Shown piece after piece: positions 33,267 through 41,222 of a stretch of 64,000 nt of DNA. This DNA is from JANNOG01 sp031398915 (GTDB lineage Bacteria; Actinomycetota; Actinomycetes; Actinomycetales; JBBAYJ01): contig JANNOG010000055.1 of assembly GCA_031398915.1 (NCBI GenBank), forward strand, positions 1-64,000, read 5' to 3'. Numbering within the stretch: the first letter of the stretch is position 1; each line of letters begins with the position of its first letter. Under the pieces are notes generated by a model that was not told where the DNA came from, did no database searches, and saw only the letters and a list, made by a program, of their open reading frames with translations. A program made the position numbers and the translations under genes.

Positions 33267-33824
33267 GTGCCCGTATACGACTACGACCCGCCGCAGCGCT
33301 TCGTCGTCGGCACGGTCGGCGAGCCGGGACAGCGGACGTTCTTCCTCCAGGCGAGCGGCGGGGGTCGGGTGACGTCCGTCTCCTGCGAGAAGGCGCAGGT
33401 GGCCATCCTTGCCGAACGGGTCGACGAACTACTGGACATGGTGCTGCGCCGAACCGGACCGGCGTCCGGTGTCCCGGTTGGCGCTACCGAGTCCAGTCTG
33501 GACAACGACCCCCTGACCGCGCCCATCGAGGAGGACTTCCGAGTCGGGGTGATGAGCCTGGCATGGGATCCGGACCGGTTGCGGGTGGTGATCGAATGTC
33601 TGCAGGTCACCGAGGGGACCGACGTCACCGATCCCGCGGCTGCGGTCGAGGCGGACCCCACGCTGGGCATGTTGCGGGTCACGATCGACGGGGTGGCAGC
33701 CCGGTCGTTCGTCCGTCGGGCGGGCGCGTTGGTCGCTGCCGGCCGCCCACCGTGCCCCTTCTGTGACGAGGCGCTCGATCCGTCGGGTCACGTCTGCCCC
33801 CGACAGAACGGGTATCGCCGGTGA
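33267..33824 (+). CDS. DUF3090 protein with C-terminal zinc ribbon
   Basis: The 185-residue protein opens with the conserved PVYDYDPPQRFVVGTVGEPG and ends with a likely zinc site, CPFCDEALDP then HVCPRQNGYRR. This matches DUF3090, an uncharacterised actinobacterial family. Its stop overlaps the SCO1664 start by GTGA, so the two are translated together. The pairing suggests the two proteins act in one complex or pathway, possibly with mshC downstream. Confidence 0.9.
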   Translation: MPVYDYDPPQRFVVGTVGEPGQRTFFLQASGGGRVTSVSCEKAQVAILAERVDELLDMVLRRTGPASGVPVGATESSLDNDPLTAPIEEDFRVGVMSLAWDPDRLRVVIECLQVTEGTDVTDPAAAVEADPTLGMLRVTIDGVAARSFVRRAGALVAAGRPPCPFCDEALDPSGHVCPRQNGYRR

Positions 33825-34711
33825 CGGCGGAGCCGTTGGCCGACGACGAGAGCGACCCCACGAGCGATGCGCCGGCTGAGGTCGGTGGCGCTGCTGAGGC
33901 CTGCTACCCGGACGACCCCGCCGGCACGGTGACCGTGCTGGCCAACGGGCGCATCGAGGTGGTCGGGCGCATTTCCGGTGCCTCCAACGTCTGCCTGCTG
34001 GTGGACGTGTCGTTGGGTGCGACGACTCGACGCGCCATCTACAAGCCCATAGCGGGCGAGCGGCCACTCTGGGACTTCCCCACCGGCACTCTCGCCGCCC
34101 GTGAGGTCGCGTCGTTCGTCGTCTCCGACGCGGCCGGACTGGACGTGGTGCCGCCCACCGCGCTGCGCGACGACGCACCCTTCGGTCCCGGCAGCGTCCA
34201 AGCCTGGGTCGACTCCGACGGTGCGGAGCCGGGGCAGGGACTGGTGGACATCTTCGCGTCCGACGCGGTACCCGGTGGCTGGTTGACGGTGCTGACCGCG
34301 GACGGCGAGAACGGTGACCCCGTCGTCCTGGCCCACGCGGCGACCGGGCGACTACGGGCCGTCGCGTTGCTGGACGTGGTGGTCAACAACGCCGACCGCA
34401 AGGGTGGGCACCTGTTGACCGACCGGGCGGGTCGGGTCCGCGGGGTGGACCACGGCCTGACCTTCAACACCGACGACAAGTTGCGGACTGTGCTGTGGGG
34501 CTGGGCCGGTCAGTCGCTGCGCCAGGGCGAACGTGCCCGCCTCGAACGACTGGACGCCGACCTCGGTGGGGATCTGGGGGAGCGGCTCCACGCCCTACTG
34601 GACACCGACGAGATCGCCCGCACCCGTCACCGGGTGCAGCGGGTGCTCCGGGCGGGCCGACTCCCGTCGCCGTCGGGCCACTGGCCACCCATTCCGTGGC
34701 CCGCCTTCTGA
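33821..34711 (+). CDS. SCO1664-family protein, PI3/4-kinase-like fold
   Basis: The 296-residue protein keeps the core features of phosphatidylinositol-3/4-kinase and HipA-like folds: IYKP with the ATP-binding Lys at 75, the catalytic-loop pattern NNADRKGGH at 189-197, and a DHG triad at 210-212. Kinase activity on a small molecule or protein is therefore plausible but unproven. The family travels with DUF3090 and mshC in actinobacteria. The first 30 residues are acidic and probably flexible. Start GTG overlaps DUF3090. Confidence 0.88.
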   Translation: MTAEPLADDESDPTSDAPAEVGGAAEACYPDDPAGTVTVLANGRIEVVGRISGASNVCLLVDVSLGATTRRAIYKPIAGERPLWDFPTGTLAAREVASFVVSDAAGLDVVPPTALRDDAPFGPGSVQAWVDSDGAEPGQGLVDIFASDAVPGGWLTVLTADGENGDPVVLAHAATGRLRAVALLDVVVNNADRKGGHLLTDRAGRVRGVDHGLTFNTDDKLRTVLWGWAGQSLRQGERARLERLDADLGGDLGERLHALLDTDEIARTRHRVQRVLRAGRLPSPSGHWPPIPWPAF

Positions 34712-34718
34712 AGCGCCG

Positions 34719-34724
34719 TAAGCT
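34719..34724 (+). promoter_or_regulatory. -10 of mshC, leaderless
   Basis: TAAGCT ends 6 nt before the GTG of mshC, in the 19-bp gap after the SCO1664 gene. Confidence 0.55.
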
Positions 34725-34730
34725 CCGCCC

Positions 34731-35969
34731 GTGATCTCCTGGCCCACCCCGTCGTCATCGGCGTTGCCCGGTCAGGGGTCGACGGTCCGCCTCTACGACG
34801 CCGCCACCGGCTCGCAGCGGGTTGCGGCCACCGGGTCCACAGCCTCGCTGTACGTCTGCGGCATCACGCCCTACGACGCGGCGCACCTCGGACACGCGGC
34901 GACCTACGTCGCCTTCGATCTGTTGCACCGCGCCTGGCTGGATGCGGGACTAGAGGTCACCTACGTGCAGAACGTGACCGACGTGGACGATCCACTCCTC
35001 GAGCGGGCGAGCGCCGCCGGGGACGACTGGGCCGATCTCGCCCGGCGACAGACCACCGTGTTCCGAGACGGCATGGCCGCCCTGGCAGTGCGCCCACCGG
35101 ATCACTTCGTCACCGTGAGCGAGTCGATGGACCTCATCGCGGCCGCGGTCGCCAGGCTCCTCGCCCGCGGCGCCGCCTACTCGGTGGCGGGCGACCACCC
35201 GGACATCTACGCGGACATGACGTGCGACAGGCACTTCGGTGAGGTGGCCGGCCTCTCCGAGCCGCGGATGCTCGAGGTGTTCGCCGAGCGTGGTGGTGAT
35301 CCGGGCCGCGCCGGTAAGCGCCACTCCCTGGACGCCCTGCTCTGGCGGGTCGCCCGGGTCGGCGAACCGTCGTGGACCGCGCGTGGCCTGCCCGCCGGGC
35401 GCCCCGGCTGGCACATCGAGTGCGTGGCGCTGGCCCTGGAGCACCTCGGCATGGGATTCGACGTGCAGGGCGGAGGGTCGGACCTGACCTTCCCCCATCA
35501 CGAGATGAGCGCGTCGCACGCCCGGATGATGACCGGCGAGATCACGTACGCCCAGTTGTTCGCCCACGCCGGCATGGTGGGCCTCGATGGCGAGAAGATG
35601 AGCAAGTCACGCGGCAACCTGGTCTTCGTCCACCAGGCGCTGGCTGATGGGCTCGCCCCCGCGGCGCTGCGGTTGGCGCTACTGGACCACCACTACCGAA
35701 CCGACTGGTCGTGGAGTGACGCCACCGCCAAGGCGGCGACCCACCGCCTGGGTCGTTGGCGTGAAGCGGTGTCGCGCGACGTCGGCCCGTCCGCGGATCG
35801 GCTGCTCACCGACGTCCGGGCCGCGCTGGCAGCAGATCTGGACGCACCCACCGCGCTGCGGGCGGTCGATGCGTGGTGCGACGCCCAGTTGGCGCACGGC
35901 GGGGACGAGGTGTCCGGTCCAGGAATCGTGTCGCGGGCCGTCGACACGCTGTTGGGCGTCCGGCTCTGA
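34731..35969 (+). CDS. mshC: Mycothiol ligase MshC
   Basis: The 412-residue enzyme joins cysteine to glucosaminyl-inositol using ATP, the third step of mycothiol synthesis. It is a class I tRNA-synthetase relative with a HIGH-type motif HLGH at 52-55, the zinc cysteine at 43 in YVCGITPYD, and KMSKSRG near 290. The length and the GHP-like WHIECVALALEHLG stretch separate it from cysteinyl-tRNA synthetase. Mycothiol is the main low-molecular-weight thiol of actinobacteria. Confidence 0.96.
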   Translation: MISWPTPSSSALPGQGSTVRLYDAATGSQRVAATGSTASLYVCGITPYDAAHLGHAATYVAFDLLHRAWLDAGLEVTYVQNVTDVDDPLLERASAAGDDWADLARRQTTVFRDGMAALAVRPPDHFVTVSESMDLIAAAVARLLARGAAYSVAGDHPDIYADMTCDRHFGEVAGLSEPRMLEVFAERGGDPGRAGKRHSLDALLWRVARVGEPSWTARGLPAGRPGWHIECVALALEHLGMGFDVQGGGSDLTFPHHEMSASHARMMTGEITYAQLFAHAGMVGLDGEKMSKSRGNLVFVHQALADGLAPAALRLALLDHHYRTDWSWSDATAKAATHRLGRWREAVSRDVGPSADRLLTDVRAALAADLDAPTALRAVDAWCDAQLAHGGDEVSGPGIVSRAVDTLLGVRL

Positions 35970-36028
35970 GGTCGGTAGCGGACCCGTAGAAGGGTGGTTG
36001 GGCAGCCGAGCCCGTGGGGCCGGTGGAC

Positions 36029-36898
36029 CTAGCCGCCGGCAGGTGGTTGGCGGCGGCGCAGGTAGCGCTCGAACTCCCGCGCGATCGCCTCGCCGCTGGC
36101 CTCGGGCAGGTCTGCGGTGTCCTTGGCCTCCTCCAACTGGCGGACGTACTCGGCTATCTCGGTATCCTCCTGCGCGAGTTCGTCCACTCCCCGCTGCCAC
36201 GCTGCGGCGTCGTCGACGAGGTCACCCAGCGGCACCGGGACTCCGATGAAATCCTCCAGGCGCCCCAGCAGGGCCAACGTCGCCTTCGGATTGGGCGGGG
36301 TCGCCACGTAATGCGGCACCGCGGCCCACAGCGACACTCCCGGCAGTCCGGCTGCCAGCGCCTCCGCCTGCAGTACGCCGACGATGCCGGTGGGGCCCTC
36401 GTACGAGGACGGTTCCAGATCCCACCTGGCGCGCGCGATGGGGTGGTCCGCCGTGGCGCTGACCGGGATCGGTCGACTGTGCGGGACGTCGGTCAGCAGT
36501 GCACCCAGCGTGACGAACGTCTCCACCCCCTCCGCGACCGCGAAGGACACCAGCTCGCGGGCGAATGTGCGCCATCGCATCGACGGCTCGATCCCGTCCA
36601 CCAGCAGAATCCGCTTACCGCCTCGCCGCGTCTCGCTGACCCGGGTGGTGGGCCAGGACACCGACCGTGAACCGTCCGGGCCGGTCGTCACGTCAGGTCG
36701 AGTGACCTGGAAGTCGTGGTAATTCTCCGGATCGAGGGAATGGATCTCGTGGACGTCCCAGGCGAGGTGCAACGCTGACACCGCGTCACTGGCGGCGTCG
36801 GCCGCGTCGTTCCACCCCTTGAAGGCCGCCACCAGCACTGTGGCGTCGGCCTGGGCCGCGTCGGATCCCGTCATGCACCGTCCGTCCTCTGTCGTCAT
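36029..36898 (-). CDS. PAC2 family protein
   Basis: The 289-residue protein belongs to the PAC2 family, related to eukaryotic proteasome assembly chaperones, with VLVAAFKGWNDAADAASDAV at about 21-40 and RWRTFARELVSFAVAEGVE in the middle. The actinobacterial form lies close to, but not inside, the proteasome operon. A role in assembly is often suggested and not established. An alternative ATG at 36874 has GAGGACGG upstream and is also plausible. It is divergent from metH. Confidence 0.88.
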   Translation of the reverse strand: MTTEDGRCMTGSDAAQADATVLVAAFKGWNDAADAASDAVSALHLAWDVHEIHSLDPENYHDFQVTRPDVTTGPDGSRSVSWPTTRVSETRRGGKRILLVDGIEPSMRWRTFARELVSFAVAEGVETFVTLGALLTDVPHSRPIPVSATADHPIARARWDLEPSSYEGPTGIVGVLQAEALAAGLPGVSLWAAVPHYVATPPNPKATLALLGRLEDFIGVPVPLGDLVDDAAAWQRGVDELAQEDTEIAEYVRQLEEAKDTADLPEASGEAIAREFERYLRRRQPPAGG

Positions 36899-36927
36899 GC
36901 CCGCCGTCGAGTCAGCCTACGGGTACC

Positions 36928-36933
36928 TAGACT
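36928..36933 (+). promoter_or_regulatory. -10 of metH
   Basis: TAGACT ends 8 nt before the GTG at 36942. The 43-bp spacer to PAC2 leaves no room for a cobalamin riboswitch. Confidence 0.45.
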
Positions 36934-36941
36934 CACGCCCT

Positions 36942-39900
36942 GTGGACACACGCGTGGAGGAACTCGTCACCGCCATGCGGGAACGGGTCGTAGTCGCCGA
37001 CGGCGCCATGGGCACCATGCTGCAGCAGGCGGACATCACCCTGGCAGATCAGGACGGCCTGGACGGGTGCAACGAGATCCTCAACGTCACGCGCCCGGAC
37101 CTGGTCAGGGCGGTGCACGACGCGTTCTTCGACGTGGGCTGCGAAGCGGTCGAGACCAATACGTTCGGCGCCAATCTGGCCAACCTGACCGAGTACGACA
37201 TCCCCGAGCGGATCCGAGAGCTCAGCCAAGCCGGCGCCCGCATCGCCCGCGAGGCCGCCGACGCGTGGTCCACCCCCGGTCACCCACGGTGGGTCATCGG
37301 CTCGATCGGGCCGGGCACCCGCCTGCCCACGCTCGGACAGGTGAGCTTCGCCGCACTGCGCGACAGTTACGCCGATCAAGTCAGCGGCCTCGTCGACGGC
37401 GGCGCCGACCTGCTGCTGATCGAGACCACCCAGGATCCGTTGCAGGCCAGGGCCGCCGTCGTCGGTGCCCGCCGGGCGATGACGGCTGCCGATCGTTCGC
37501 TACCGATCGTCGTCCAGATCACGGTGGAGACCACCGGCACCATGCTCTTGGGCACCGAGACCCCTGCCGCCGTGGCCATGCTGCGCGGCCTGCGGGTGCA
37601 CGGGATCGGCCTCAACTGCGCGACCGGACCCGCCGAGATGGGCGAACACCTGCGCTACCTGTCGCGCCACGCCCCGGGGATCGTCTCGTGCATGCCCAAT
37701 GCCGGACTTCCGGAGCTGACATCGGCCGGGGCCCACTATCCGCTCACTCCTGACGAACTCGCCGATGCTCACCACCGCTTCGTCTCGGACCTGGGCGTCA
37801 CGTTGATCGGCGGCTGCTGCGGGACGACCCCCGAGCACCTCGCCGCGGTCGTCGAGCGGGTGTCGGCGCCACATGTCCGAGTGGTGCCGAAGCCGCGCAA
37901 CCCGCTGGTCGAGCCGGGCGCCGCCAGCCTCTACACCCTGGCGCCGTTCCGCCAGGAACTGTCCTACCTGGCGATCGGGGAGCGCGCCAACGCGAACGGC
38001 AGCCGCCGGTTCCGTGACGCCATGGTGTCGGGGGACTGGCAGGAGTGTGTGGACATCGCCCGTGGCCAGACTCGCGACGGCGCCCATCTGTTGGACGTCT
38101 CGGTCGACCACGTGGGTCGGGACGGGGTCGCCGACATGCGGGAGGTGGTCTCCCGACTCGCCACGGCATCCACCCTTCCCCTGGTCATCGACTCCACCGA
38201 GCCGGAGGTCATCGCCGCGGCATGCGAACTGACCCCGGGGCGCCCGGTGATCAACAGCGTCAACTTCGAGGACGGCGACGGCCCGGACTCGCGATATCGG
38301 CGCATCCTCGACATCGCCATCGAGCACGGCGCGGCAGTCGTGGCGCTCACCATCGACGAGGTGGGCCAGGCCCGCACCGTCGAGGACAAGGTCGCCGTGG
38401 CCGATCGACTGGTCGCTGATCTGACTTCTCACGGCCTCGCCGCCGACGACATCCTGCTGGATTGCCTGACCTTTCCGATCACCACCGGCCAGGAGGAGTC
38501 CCGTGGCGACGCCGCGGCCACCATCGAGGCGATACGGGTCATCGCCGTCAAGCACCCCGAGGTCCACACGACGCTCGGGGTGTCGAACGTGTCGTTCGGC
38601 TTGTCGCCGGCGGCGCGGGCCGTTCTCAACTCGGTGTTCCTGCACGAGGCGACCCAGGCCGGATTGACATCGGCGATCGTTCATCCGTCGCGCATCGTGG
38701 CCCTCTCGCGAATCCCGGACGACCAACGCGACGTCGCCCTCGATCTCGTGTACAACCGCCGACGACCCGACTACGACCCGCTGACCCGGTTCCTGGAACT
38801 GTTCGACGGGGTCAGCGCCGCCGACGACCGCGCCGACCGAATGGCCGAACTCCTCGCCCTACCGGTGACCCAGCGGCTCACCCGACGCATCGTCGAGGGC
38901 GAACGCGCCGGCCTCGAGTCCGATCTGGACGAGGCCATGGCCGCGGGTCACGCCCCACTCGACATCGTCAACGATCACCTGCTTCCGGGGATGCGCGAGG
39001 TCGGCGAACTGTTCGGTCGGGGTGAGCTGCAACTACCCTTCGTCCTCACGTCGGCCGAGGTGATGAAGGCCGCCGTCGCCCGGCTCGAGCCGCACATGCC
39101 GCGCGCGGAATCCGGCGGCCGGGGCACCATCGTGTTGGCCACGGTCAAGGGTGACGTGCACGACATCGGCAAGAACCTGGTCGACATCATTCTCAGCAAC
39201 AACGGGTACGACGTGGTCAACCTCGGGATCAAGCAGCCCATCTCCGAGATTCTGCGCGCCGCGGACGAGGCCGGAGCCGATGCGATCGGCATGTCCGGCC
39301 TGCTGGTCAAATCCACCGTCGTGATGCGCGAGAACCTGGAGGAGATGAACGCCCGAGGCGTCTCCACCCGGTGGCCTGTGGTGTTGGGAGGGGCGGCGCT
39401 CAACCGCGCCTATGTGGAGAACGACCTGGCCGAAATCTACGACGGTCAGGTGCGGTACGCCCGCGACGCCTTCGAGGGATTGCGCCTGATGGACGCCATC
39501 GTCGCGCTGCGCCGCGGCATCCCCGGCGCAGCGCTGCCCGCCCTACGCCCGCGGCGGATCGCAGCGGTTCCCACGGCCCGCGTCACCAGCGAGACCGCGA
39601 GTGAGGCCACGGGTGACGCCACGAGTGAGGCTGCGAGTGAGGCTGCGACCGGGTCAGGTGATGCGCCGCCGGCCCGGTCGCGACGCTCCGACGTCGCTGC
39701 GGATGCCGTGGTCCCGGCCCCACCGTTCTGGGGAACTCGCGTGGTGCGGGGCATCCCGCTGGCGGACTACTCCGGGTGGCTGGACGAACGAGCCACGTTC
39801 CTGGGCCAATGGGGTCTCAAGCCGTCGCGCTCGGGTGATCGCGATTACGACGACCTGGTCGAGACGGAGGGTCGGCCTCGGCTGCGGCACTGGCTGGAGC

Positions 39901-40520
39901 GGGTCCACACCGATCGACTGCTGGACGCCGCGGTGGTCTACGGGTATGCGCCCTGCTGGTCCGAGGGAGACGAAGTGTGTGTGCTCACCGGCCCGGCCAG
40001 TGACACCGTGGCGTTCCGCTGGCGCTTCCCGCGTCAGCAGCGTGATCGTCGGTTGTGTCTGGCCGACTTCATCAAGCCCCGCGAGTGGGTCGAGGCGGCA
40101 GGGCGCCCCGACGTCCTCGCAATGCAACTGGTCACCATGGGGTCGGAGGTGGCCGTGGCCACCGGGGAGTTGTTCGCAGCCGACCGCTACCGCGACTACC
40201 TCGAATTGCACGGCCTCTCGGTGCAGCTGACCGAGGCGCTGGCCGAGTTCTGGCACGCCCGGATCCGCGGTGAGTTGGGGGTGGGCGGCGACGACGACAC
40301 GGACCTGGACGGCATCCTGCGCCAGAGATACCGGGGTTCGCGATACTCGTTCGGATATCCGGCCTGTCCGGATCTCGACCATCGGCGAGATCTGGTCTCG
40401 TGGTTGGACCCGTCGAGGATCGGCGTCGACCTGTCCGAGGAACTGCAACTGCACCCCGAGCAGTCGACCGACGCCATCGTGATTCATCACCCCGAGGCGA
40501 AATACTTCAACGCCACGTGA
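36942..40520 (+). CDS. metH: Cobalamin-dependent methionine synthase MetH
   Basis: The 1192-residue enzyme transfers a methyl group from methyl-tetrahydrofolate through cobalamin to homocysteine. All four modules are present: homocysteine domain with NCATG and GGCCGTT zinc cysteines (1-310), folate domain (about 330-620), cobalamin domain with DVHDIGKN (His 740 as cobalt ligand), and reactivation domain ending near SRYSFGYPACPDL. A low-complexity Ser-Glu-Ala-Thr linker (about 880-910) joins the last two. The frame reads further upstream, but GTG 36942 gives the normal length. Confidence 0.96.
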   Translation: MDTRVEELVTAMRERVVVADGAMGTMLQQADITLADQDGLDGCNEILNVTRPDLVRAVHDAFFDVGCEAVETNTFGANLANLTEYDIPERIRELSQAGARIAREAADAWSTPGHPRWVIGSIGPGTRLPTLGQVSFAALRDSYADQVSGLVDGGADLLLIETTQDPLQARAAVVGARRAMTAADRSLPIVVQITVETTGTMLLGTETPAAVAMLRGLRVHGIGLNCATGPAEMGEHLRYLSRHAPGIVSCMPNAGLPELTSAGAHYPLTPDELADAHHRFVSDLGVTLIGGCCGTTPEHLAAVVERVSAPHVRVVPKPRNPLVEPGAASLYTLAPFRQELSYLAIGERANANGSRRFRDAMVSGDWQECVDIARGQTRDGAHLLDVSVDHVGRDGVADMREVVSRLATASTLPLVIDSTEPEVIAAACELTPGRPVINSVNFEDGDGPDSRYRRILDIAIEHGAAVVALTIDEVGQARTVEDKVAVADRLVADLTSHGLAADDILLDCLTFPITTGQEESRGDAAATIEAIRVIAVKHPEVHTTLGVSNVSFGLSPAARAVLNSVFLHEATQAGLTSAIVHPSRIVALSRIPDDQRDVALDLVYNRRRPDYDPLTRFLELFDGVSAADDRADRMAELLALPVTQRLTRRIVEGERAGLESDLDEAMAAGHAPLDIVNDHLLPGMREVGELFGRGELQLPFVLTSAEVMKAAVARLEPHMPRAESGGRGTIVLATVKGDVHDIGKNLVDIILSNNGYDVVNLGIKQPISEILRAADEAGADAIGMSGLLVKSTVVMRENLEEMNARGVSTRWPVVLGGAALNRAYVENDLAEIYDGQVRYARDAFEGLRLMDAIVALRRGIPGAALPALRPRRIAAVPTARVTSETASEATGDATSEAASEAATGSGDAPPARSRRSDVAADAVVPAPPFWGTRVVRGIPLADYSGWLDERATFLGQWGLKPSRSGDRDYDDLVETEGRPRLRHWLERVHTDRLLDAAVVYGYAPCWSEGDEVCVLTGPASDTVAFRWRFPRQQRDRRLCLADFIKPREWVEAAGRPDVLAMQLVTMGSEVAVATGELFAADRYRDYLELHGLSVQLTEALAEFWHARIRGELGVGGDDDTDLDGILRQRYRGSRYSFGYPACPDLDHRRDLVSWLDPSRIGVDLSEELQLHPEQSTDAIVIHHPEAKYFNAT
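39588..39660 (+). repeat. Low-complexity coding repeat in the metH linker
   Basis: Imperfect repeats of GCGAGTGAG and related codons encode alternating Ser-Glu-Ala and Thr units. They form the flexible link between the cobalamin and reactivation modules. Domain movement is needed there, so length variation is likely to be neutral. Confidence 0.7.
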
Positions 40521-41203
40521 ACACCATGACGCCACCGGCTCCGGCCGCCGTCCTGTGGGACATGGACGGCACGATCGTCGACACCGAGCCCTACTGGATG
40601 CAGGCCGAGATCTCCCTGATCGAATCGCACGGCGGCCGCTGGACGATCGCCGACGGGCTGACTCTGGTCGGACAGGGACTGCTCACCAGCGCCGAGATGA
40701 TCGTGCAGCGGACCGGGATCCCGATGCTGGCCTCGGACGTGGTGTCCCACCTGATCGGGGAGGTGGTGGAACGGGTCAGCGAGGGTGCGCCGTGGCGGCC
40801 CGGGGCAGTCGGGTTGATCTCGGCGCTGAGCACCCGGAGGATTCCGATGGCCCTGGTCACGATGTCGTACGCGTCATTGGCGGACGCGGTGATCGCCCAG
40901 TTGCCGCCGAACACGTTCGCCACCGTGGTGACCGGGGACCAGGTCACTCATGGCAAGCCGCACCCCGAGCCCTACCTCAGAGCCACCGCCGCCCTCGGGG
41001 TCGACCCGCTCGGCTGCGTCGCCATCGAGGACAGCCCGGCCGGGCTGGCGTCGGCGGAGGCGGCCGGCTGCCGCACCCTGGGAGTACGCGGTCATGTCGA
41101 CATCGCCGCGCGCATCGGTCGGTCCCGGCTCGCCACCCTGGCGGGGGTATCGGTCGAGGACCTCGCCCGGATAGCCGCGGGTGAGGTCCTCGACCTGTTG
41201 TGA
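40517..41203 (+). CDS. HAD family hydrolase
   Basis: The 228-residue protein has the HAD motifs DMDGT (nucleophile Asp about 14), ALVTMS with the second-motif Thr/Ser, the Lys in HGKPHPEPY, and EDSPAGLASAEAAG. It belongs to the beta-phosphoglucomutase/phosphatase subgroup by motif, but the substrate is not predictable. The GTG overlaps the metH stop (GTGA). ATG 40526 is an alternative start with no ribosome-binding site. Cotranscription with metH is certain in layout, not in meaning. Confidence 0.88.
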   Translation: MNTMTPPAPAAVLWDMDGTIVDTEPYWMQAEISLIESHGGRWTIADGLTLVGQGLLTSAEMIVQRTGIPMLASDVVSHLIGEVVERVSEGAPWRPGAVGLISALSTRRIPMALVTMSYASLADAVIAQLPPNTFATVVTGDQVTHGKPHPEPYLRATAALGVDPLGCVAIEDSPAGLASAEAAGCRTLGVRGHVDIAARIGRSRLATLAGVSVEDLARIAAGEVLDLL

Positions 41204-41222
41204 TCGACGGTTCGTCGGCCGG

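Noticed and set aside
35970..36028. A terminator hairpin between mshC and the convergent PAC2 gene
   Set aside because: Only 4-bp complementary arms were found, which is too weak to report.
36899..36941. Cobalamin riboswitch before metH
   Set aside because: The spacer to the divergent PAC2 gene is 43 bp, too short for the roughly 200-nt element, and no B12-box-like sequence was seen.
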